Shown piece after piece: positions 59,287 to 64,000 of a stretch of DNA of 64,000 nt (positions are counted from its first letter, which is position 1; each line of letters starts with the position of its first letter). Position numbers and translations under genes: made by a program. The notes beneath the pieces were generated by a model that was not told where the DNA came from, did not search any database, and saw only the letters and a program-made list of their open reading frames with translations. The DNA is from Clostridiaceae bacterium (GTDB taxonomy: Bacteria > Bacillota > Clostridia > Lachnospirales > Lachnospiraceae): positions 1-64,000 of the forward strand of contig CAJSZV010000011.1 in the NCBI GenBank assembly GCA_910574345.1, in the 5' to 3' direction.

Positions 59287-60498
59287 ATGAAATACGATTT
59301 TACTTCCATCATGAACCGTCATGGCATGGACTCCATTGCAGTGGACAATCCCGGACAAATGCCCGGTGCGCCGGGAGGGCCAAAGGAAGGCTTTGATATC
59401 ATTCCCATGTGGGTGGCGGATATGAATTTCCCTACGGTTCCCACGGTGTGCCAGGCTCTGGCAAAGCGGGCCTCCCACCCGGCTTTTGGATATTTCGGCC
59501 TTTCTGATGCTTATTATGATGGGATTATCCATTGGCAGGAGACCAGGAATCAGGTGAAGGGCCTTAGAAAAGAGCATATCGGATATGAGAACGGCGTCCT
59601 CGGCTGCGTGGTATCCGCTGCCCAGGCATTCTGCTCCTGCGGCGACAAGATCCTTGTTCATGCCCCCACCTACATAGGATTTACAGGCTCCCTCACCAAT
59701 GCCGGCTATCATCTTATTCTGAGCCAGCTTGTACAGGATAAAGACGGGATATGGCGTATGGACTACGAAGATATGGACCAAAAACTAAAAGAACATTCCA
59801 TTCATTTTGCTGTATTCTGTTCCCCTCACAATCCCACGGGCCGTGTGTGGGAACCATGGGAGATCGAGAAAGCCATGGAAGTCTACAAGGCCAATGACTG
59901 TGTGGTAGTATCCGACGAGATCTGGGCGGATATCCTCCTGGACGGACACAAACACACCCCCACTCAGTCCGTATCAGAGGATGCCAAAAACCGCACCATC
60001 GCCATCTATGCTCCCTCCAAGACCTTTAATCTGGCAGGACTGGTAGGCTCCTATCATATTGTTTACAACAAGTACTTAAGAGACCGCCTGAGAAAGCAGT
60101 CCTCCCTGTCCCACTACAATTCCCAGAATGTAATGTCCATGCACGCCCTCATCGGCGCGTACAGCGAGGAAGGCCAGGAGTGGGTCGATGAACTGTGCCA
60201 GGTTCTCAGCGCCAATGTGGACTTTGCGTATAACTACATCCTTTCCAACTTTAAAGGCATATCCCTGACCAAACCTCAGGGCACTTATATGCTGTATCTG
60301 GACTGCTCCTCCTGGTGCCAGGAACATCATAAGACTCTGGATGAACTCTTAAGAGCCGGATGGGATGTGGGCGTAATCTGGCAGGACGGACGGCCATTTA
60401 ATAAGCCTTACACGATCCGTATGAATCTTGCCCTGCCTTTGAGCCGGGTGGAAGAGGCAATGAAGAGACTGTCCCGGTACGTATTCTCTGTGTCCTGA
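59287..60498 (+). CDS. MalY/PatB-type C-S lyase (aminotransferase fold I)
   Basis: A 403-residue PLP enzyme. The Schiff-base lysine K245 lies in YAPSKTFNLAGL, and FCSPHNPTGRVW and VVVSDEIWADI bind the cofactor. The MWVADMNFPT block early on is a mark of the MalY/PatB group, which cleaves cystathionine or cysteine conjugates to a thiol or sulfide, pyruvate and ammonia. No linked sulfur genes. Ends 15 bases before a terminator shared with the convergent nagA. Confidence 0.93.
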   Translation: MKYDFTSIMNRHGMDSIAVDNPGQMPGAPGGPKEGFDIIPMWVADMNFPTVPTVCQALAKRASHPAFGYFGLSDAYYDGIIHWQETRNQVKGLRKEHIGYENGVLGCVVSAAQAFCSCGDKILVHAPTYIGFTGSLTNAGYHLILSQLVQDKDGIWRMDYEDMDQKLKEHSIHFAVFCSPHNPTGRVWEPWEIEKAMEVYKANDCVVVSDEIWADILLDGHKHTPTQSVSEDAKNRTIAIYAPSKTFNLAGLVGSYHIVYNKYLRDRLRKQSSLSHYNSQNVMSMHALIGAYSEEGQEWVDELCQVLSANVDFAYNYILSNFKGISLTKPQGTYMLYLDCSSWCQEHHKTLDELLRAGWDVGVIWQDGRPFNKPYTIRMNLALPLSRVEEAMKRLSRYVFSVS

Positions 60499-60513
60499 AC
60501 TTTTGCTTAAAAA

Positions 60514-60563
60514 GAGAGCGGGTGCGGCTTCACGGCAGTGAAGCTGCACCCGTCTCTGATTTT
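60514..60563 (+). terminator. Bidirectional terminator between malY-like gene and nagA
   Basis: A long stem, G+C-rich in the middle (CGGGTGC, GGCTTCAC pairing with GTGAAGC, GCACCCG), spans about 60518-60553. It is followed by CTCTGATTTT on the plus strand. It lies between two convergent genes. Confidence 0.75.
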
Positions 60564-60569
60564 ATAAGA

Positions 60570-61709
60570 TCAAAGCATCTTTTTTCCCCGGCAGTATGTC
60601 TGGCATACTTCATAATCATCTTCCAAAACTACAATATCCGCATCATAGCCGGCTGTCAGTTTCCCTTTCCTGTCATCCACGCCTAAACACCTGGCCGGAT
60701 TGATGGTGCAGGAATTTAAGGCCGTGTCAAAGGGAATCATCGCCTCCTCAGCCAAAATCCTAAGCCCCCGGTTCATATAAAGGGTACTTCCCGCAATGGT
60801 TTTCGTGCCCTTCAGATAAGCCAGGCCTGTCTCGCTGATCTCAATGGGATGTCCGCCCAGGTCATAATTACCGCCGGGAGGACAGTGCTTCGCTCTCAGG
60901 GAATCACTGATCATAATAGCATAATCCCGCCCTTTGGCAGTGACATAATTATTCAGAGCAGCCAGATGAGAATGGCATCCGTCACAGATAATCTCCCCGT
61001 AGATATCTCTCACTCTCATGGCTGTTCCCACCAGTCCCGGATTCCTGTGATGAAAAGGGGTCATTCCGTTGAACACATGAGTCATGGACACGGCGCCGTT
61101 GGCAATTCCCATAAGCGCCTGTTCATAGGTGGCTGATGAATGTCCCATACTCACTACCACCCCTGTGCTCCTGCAATATTTCGTCAGGGCGAAATCCTTG
61201 TCATGCTCCGAGGCCAGAGTAATGTATCTGATCAATCCCCTGGCGGCCTTCTGATACATCTGAAACTGTTCCACAGACGGCTGTGCGATGGCTTCCGGCG
61301 GCTGGGCGCCTTTATAATCCATATCTAAGTACGGCCCTTCAAAATGAATTCCAAGAATCTCCGCTCCCTCGTATCCATCCTCCACCACAGCGGCCACATT
61401 GGCCACGGCTTTGGTCAGCACATCCGGCATCTGCGTTACTGTCGTAGGAAGAATCCCTGTAACGCCTTCTTCCGGAATCCTTCTCATCCACTCTCTAAGC
61501 CCTTTCGGCTCCCCGTCATTAGTATCAAAGCCATAGGCGCCATGGGTATGAACATCAATGAAGCCGGGAACCACCCGTTTTGTTTCATAATCCTGGTCTG
61601 CACCCTTTGTTCCATAGGGATACACTCCCTGGATCTTCCCTTCCTGAATCTCAAGCTGAGCCTCCAAAAACTGCCCCCCGATCCAAACCCGTCTGCTCTG
61701 CAGTATCAT
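60570..61709 (-). CDS. nagA: N-acetylglucosamine-6-phosphate deacetylase
   Basis: A 379-residue amidohydrolase. FIDVHTHGAYGFDT holds the metal His pair, VTGILPTTVTQM and EGPYLDMDYKGAQ supply the metal and substrate residues, and GHSSATYEQA and MISDSL hold the remaining His and Asp. It converts GlcNAc-6-phosphate to glucosamine-6-phosphate for wall recycling or amino-sugar use. The ATG at 61709 follows GGAAGGAGAAG; seven further codons are open. No nagB is in the window. Its operon start is just downstream of the helicase terminator. Confidence 0.94.
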   Translation of the reverse strand: MILQSRRVWIGGQFLEAQLEIQEGKIQGVYPYGTKGADQDYETKRVVPGFIDVHTHGAYGFDTNDGEPKGLREWMRRIPEEGVTGILPTTVTQMPDVLTKAVANVAAVVEDGYEGAEILGIHFEGPYLDMDYKGAQPPEAIAQPSVEQFQMYQKAARGLIRYITLASEHDKDFALTKYCRSTGVVVSMGHSSATYEQALMGIANGAVSMTHVFNGMTPFHHRNPGLVGTAMRVRDIYGEIICDGCHSHLAALNNYVTAKGRDYAIMISDSLRAKHCPPGGNYDLGGHPIEISETGLAYLKGTKTIAGSTLYMNRGLRILAEEAMIPFDTALNSCTINPARCLGVDDRKGKLTAGYDADIVVLEDDYEVCQTYCRGKKML

Positions 61710-61796
61710 CGCTCTTCTCCTTCCTGTCATCCTGTATCACAATCATCCAAATATTTCATTTCCTATCTCAGTATACCCACTTTTTTCCCAAAATGC

Positions 61797-61843
61797 AAGA
61801 AAAGCCACTCACGAAAAAGAATTTGTTTTCGTGAATAGCTTTT
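61797..61843 (-). terminator. Terminator of the helicase gene
   Basis: Minus strand: AAAAGC, four bases, CACGAAAA, loop, TTTTCGTG, four bases, GCTTTT then CTT. Arms at 61838-61843, 61826-61833, 61810-61817 and 61800-61805. It begins 16 bases after the stop. Confidence 0.75.
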
Positions 61844-61858
61844 CTTTGGAAACTTTTT

Positions 61859-63550
61859 TTATCTTCCTCTGCCGTTGGCCTTCTCTACATGAACATTTTT
61901 ACCTTTGATCTTTACATCTTTCATGGCTTTCAGAACCGCGCCTGCATACTCTCTGGGCACCTCCACAAAGGTGTAGTTATCATACATATCAATGCTGCCC
62001 ACCAGCTTGCCTGAGATTCCGGATTCTCCCGCCACGGCTCCAAGGACATCACCCGGACGGATATTCTGGTTCTTGCCGATATTTACAAAGAGACGGGCCA
62101 TATCCTCCCGTTCCTCCCTGACTTCCCGGCCATAACGGCTGCCCCGGCTGTCCCGGCCTCCCCGGTTCCCCTTGCCCCGGCCTCCTCCGTCGCGGCCATA
62201 ACGGTCCAGATCGTCAAGAGACCGGGCCGGACGGCTGCTGTCGATAATATCCTCATTCTCCTCGCCCATGGACAGTTTCAGCAATGCGGCTGCTACATCC
62301 AGAGAGGTGCATTCTTCCGTCAATACGGCTCTCTCAATGAGGGATACCATCTTGGTCAGATCTGACTCGCGGATCTGCTCCATAACCTGTTCCATAATCT
62401 TTTCCGCCTTGATGGCCGTGATATCATCCAGAGACGGAACAGCCTGAGGAATGATCTTAGTTTTGCAGTACCGCTGGATATCGCGAAGCTTGTAGACCTC
62501 TCTTCCCACCACAAAGCTGAACGCGATTCCCTCTTTCCCCGCCCGGCCTGTACGTCCGATCCGATGTACATAATACTCGTCATCCTGAGGAATATCATAA
62601 TTGAATACAGCCTCCACATTGTCCACGTCTATTCCTCTGGCAGCCACATCCGTAGCCACCAGAATCTCTGTCGTGCCGCTGCGGAAACTGCTCATAACCC
62701 GGTCGCGCTGAATCTGCTTTAAGTCTCCGTGAAGCCCCTCTGCAAAATACCCCCGCCCCTGAAGGTCCTGGACAAGCTCATCCACCTGGCGCTTGGTATT
62801 ACAGAAAGCGATAGACAGGCTGGGGGCATACATATCCAGAAGGCGGCACATAACCTCCACCTTGGTCTTTGGCTTTACTTCATAATAATACTGGGTAACT
62901 TTAGGAACCGTCAGTTCCTTCTTCACCACTTTCACCGTGACTGGCTCCTTCTGGAACTGTCTGGCAATATTCTGGATTTCCGCAGGCATGGTGGCGGAGA
63001 ACATGACGGTCTGGCGCTCCTCTGGAAGCTGGCTTAAGATGGTCTCCATATCCTCCAGAAATCCCATGTTCAGCATCTCGTCAGCCTCATCCATAATCAC
63101 CGTGTGAATGTGATCGCAGCGAATAGTCTTTCTTCTCATATGATCCATGACACGTCCCGGAGTCCCTATGACAATCTGCGTTCCTTCCTTCAGCCCCCGG
63201 ATCTGCCTTGTTATGTCCTGCCCTCCATAGATGGGGAGTACTTTTATTCCATGCATATACTTTGACAGTCTGCGGATCTCCTCCGCCACCTGAATCGCCA
63301 GTTCCCTGGTGGGGCACAAGGCGATAGCCTGGAGTTTTTTGCTGTCAGGATTAATCTTTTGAAGCAGGGGAATTCCAAAGGCTGCTGTCTTGCCTGTTCC
63401 TGTCTGAGCCTGTCCCACCACGTCTCTTCCTTCCATCTGTACCGGTATGGCCTGGGCCTGGATGGGAGATGCCGCCTCAAATCCCATATCCGTCACCGCC
63501 CGAAGTATTCTTTCATCTAATTGTAACTCGTCGAACCTTATTGTTTCCAT
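61859..63550 (-). CDS. deaD: DEAD-box RNA helicase (DeaD/CsdA type)
   Basis: A 563-residue ATP-dependent RNA helicase. Q motif, then Walker A AQTGTGKT (48-55), MDEADEML, SATMP and HRIGRTGRAG. After the two RecA domains comes a helical dimer part, then an Arg/Gly-rich linker (YGRDGGGRGKGNRGGRDSRG) and a DbpA/CsdA-type RNA-binding domain (MARLFVNIGKNQNIRPGDVLGAVAGESG). It unwinds rRNA or mRNA structure, often at low temperature. GGAAAGGAAA precedes the ATG. Its leader opens with a terminator-like hairpin, so attenuation by temperature or by the helicase itself is possible (inference). Confidence 0.95.
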   Translation of the reverse strand: METIRFDELQLDERILRAVTDMGFEAASPIQAQAIPVQMEGRDVVGQAQTGTGKTAAFGIPLLQKINPDSKKLQAIALCPTRELAIQVAEEIRRLSKYMHGIKVLPIYGGQDITRQIRGLKEGTQIVIGTPGRVMDHMRRKTIRCDHIHTVIMDEADEMLNMGFLEDMETILSQLPEERQTVMFSATMPAEIQNIARQFQKEPVTVKVVKKELTVPKVTQYYYEVKPKTKVEVMCRLLDMYAPSLSIAFCNTKRQVDELVQDLQGRGYFAEGLHGDLKQIQRDRVMSSFRSGTTEILVATDVAARGIDVDNVEAVFNYDIPQDDEYYVHRIGRTGRAGKEGIAFSFVVGREVYKLRDIQRYCKTKIIPQAVPSLDDITAIKAEKIMEQVMEQIRESDLTKMVSLIERAVLTEECTSLDVAAALLKLSMGEENEDIIDSSRPARSLDDLDRYGRDGGGRGKGNRGGRDSRGSRYGREVREEREDMARLFVNIGKNQNIRPGDVLGAVAGESGISGKLVGSIDMYDNYTFVEVPREYAGAVLKAMKDVKIKGKNVHVEKANGRGR

Positions 63551-63593
63551 TCAATTTCCTTTCCATTTTCCGAATAACTGCTATCCTTTTTCC

Positions 63594-63679
63594 GGCAAAA
63601 AAACGAGAACATTCAAGACAGACCCTGAATCTTCTCGTTTTGTACAGTAAACTATAACAGATTTTTAAACTAGTGTCAA
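63594..63679 (-). promoter_or_regulatory. Helicase promoter followed by terminator-like leader hairpin
   Basis: Minus strand: -35 TTGACA (63674-63679), 17 bases, -10 TATAGT (63651-63656); start near 63644. About six bases later AAAACGAGAA, one mismatch, ATTCA, ten-base loop, TGAAT, then TTCTCGTTTT form a 15-pair stem that runs into seven T. It ends about 45 bases before the ATG. The hairpin also stands downstream of the MFS gene, but since the promoter lies before it, it affects helicase transcripts. Confidence 0.7.
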
Positions 63680-63699
63680 TGAGCAAATTTACCGTATTT

Positions 63700-64000
63700 T
63701 TACGTTGATCCGGCTTTTTTCCTGCCGCTGCCAAGGACATAAGCCACTGCCACTGCCATGGACAAACCATAGATTACAAAGGTACAGACAAAAGGCAGTC
63801 TGACATGGACAGAATAAATAAATCCCGCTGTCATAGACCCTGCGATGCTTCCCAGAGATTTCGTTGCATTGAAAAACCCCATAACCAGATTCTTCTGCCT
63901 CATATCCGCCTGATTGGCAATCATGCTTTGAAGCACGGGGACACTTACGGAGTATCCTGCATAGACCACCACACTGAATCCCATAAAGAAGCCTGCATCT
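63700..64000 (-). CDS. MFS transporter, C-terminal part (runs off the window)
   Basis: The last 99 residues of a major facilitator protein; the start lies beyond the window. The fragment shows three hydrophobic helices with the intervening segments QSMIANQADMRQKNLVMGFFN and KSLGSIAGSMTAGFIYS, as in 12-helix drug exporters of the DHA1 group. It ends in a basic tail. Substrate unknown. 21 bases separate its stop from the helicase -35, so the helicase is independently transcribed. Confidence 0.8.
   Translation of the reverse strand, partial: DAGFFMGFSVVVYAGYSVSVPVLQSMIANQADMRQKNLVMGFFNATKSLGSIAGSMTAGFIYSVHVRLPFVCTFVIYGLSMAVAVAYVLGSGRKKAGST

Noticed and set aside
58570-59781. Minus-strand open frame of 403 codons
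   Set aside because: Antisense to the HAD and MalY-like genes, both fully supported; its Cys/His-rich composition is a codon-mirror artefact.
1-64000. CRISPR array, tRNA or rRNA genes, intact transposase or phage genes
   Set aside because: I looked for regular repeats, cloverleaf and rRNA-like segments and transposase motifs on both strands and saw none; a covariance or HMM scan would be needed to exclude small RNAs.

Overview
This 64 kb window looks like a chromosomal segment of a gut-type Lachnospiraceae (Clostridium cluster XIVa; the Enterocloster, Hungatella or C. symbiosum neighbourhood is my guess). The reasons are about 50% G+C, Firmicutes-type AGGAGG ribosome sites, TTGACA/TATAAT promoters, CIRCE and PerR-type operators, an anaerobe's rubredoxin and ferredoxin proteins, a ChW-repeat cell-wall protein and feoA/feoB iron uptake. 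I see no rRNA, tRNA, CRISPR array, intact insertion sequence or prophage. The window is ordinary chromosome with two short stretches of gene debris.

Layout. 0.1-5.4 kb: cardiolipin synthase and asparaginase; then a redox group (ferredoxin, membrane Fe-S protein, thioredoxin) facing a Crp/Fnr regulator, with two matching operator-promoters; then a TetR regulator. 5.5-7.2 kb: rubredoxin (51 aa) with its own promoter and terminator, a broken EamA transporter and a DUF2871 membrane protein. 7.6-12.7 kb: C45 acylase, SLC13 permease, MATE exporter and LysR regulator. 12.7-16.2 kb: clpB with CIRCE, then 0.7 kb of integrase and toxin remnants. 16.2-19.1 kb: zinc-ribbon/LRR membrane protein, flavoprotein-rubredoxin and PerR. 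19.2-21.1 kb: three unknown membrane genes behind a promoter carrying a 20-bp inverted repeat. 21.1-28.8 kb: sfsA, feoA, a small secreted protein, feoB, YitT protein, MATE, a DUF protein and a cysteine-cluster protein.

28.7-49.7 kb is a cell-surface polysaccharide locus, nearly all on the minus strand. It holds a 1310-residue methyltransferase/kinase-like/GT2/GT4 fusion, a Wzm/Wzt ABC exporter, RfbC, a DUF2142 membrane protein, a DUF2304 protein, seven other glycosyltransferases, two MOP flippases, a DegT aminotransferase and an ATP-grasp enzyme. An L,D-transpeptidase with wall-binding repeats sits inside it on the opposite strand. The likely product is a rhamnose-containing wall glycan with lipid-linked side-chain decoration (inference). 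The same direction continues upstream with a 2-hydroxyacid dehydrogenase, RpiB, AroC and a lactonase (49.7-53.3 kb).

53.4-58.3 kb is a complete polyamine uptake operon (XRE-cupin regulator, potABCD, DUF1622 protein) with paired operator repeats and a terminator. The rest is a HAD phosphatase, a MalY-type C-S lyase, nagA, a DEAD-box helicase and the end of an MFS transporter.

The most unusual signals are regulatory. The yitT leader has promoter, compound hairpin, terminator and a competing antiterminator pairing. The helicase leader begins with a terminator-like hairpin. Two Fnr-type operators sit at exactly the same distance from their -10 boxes.
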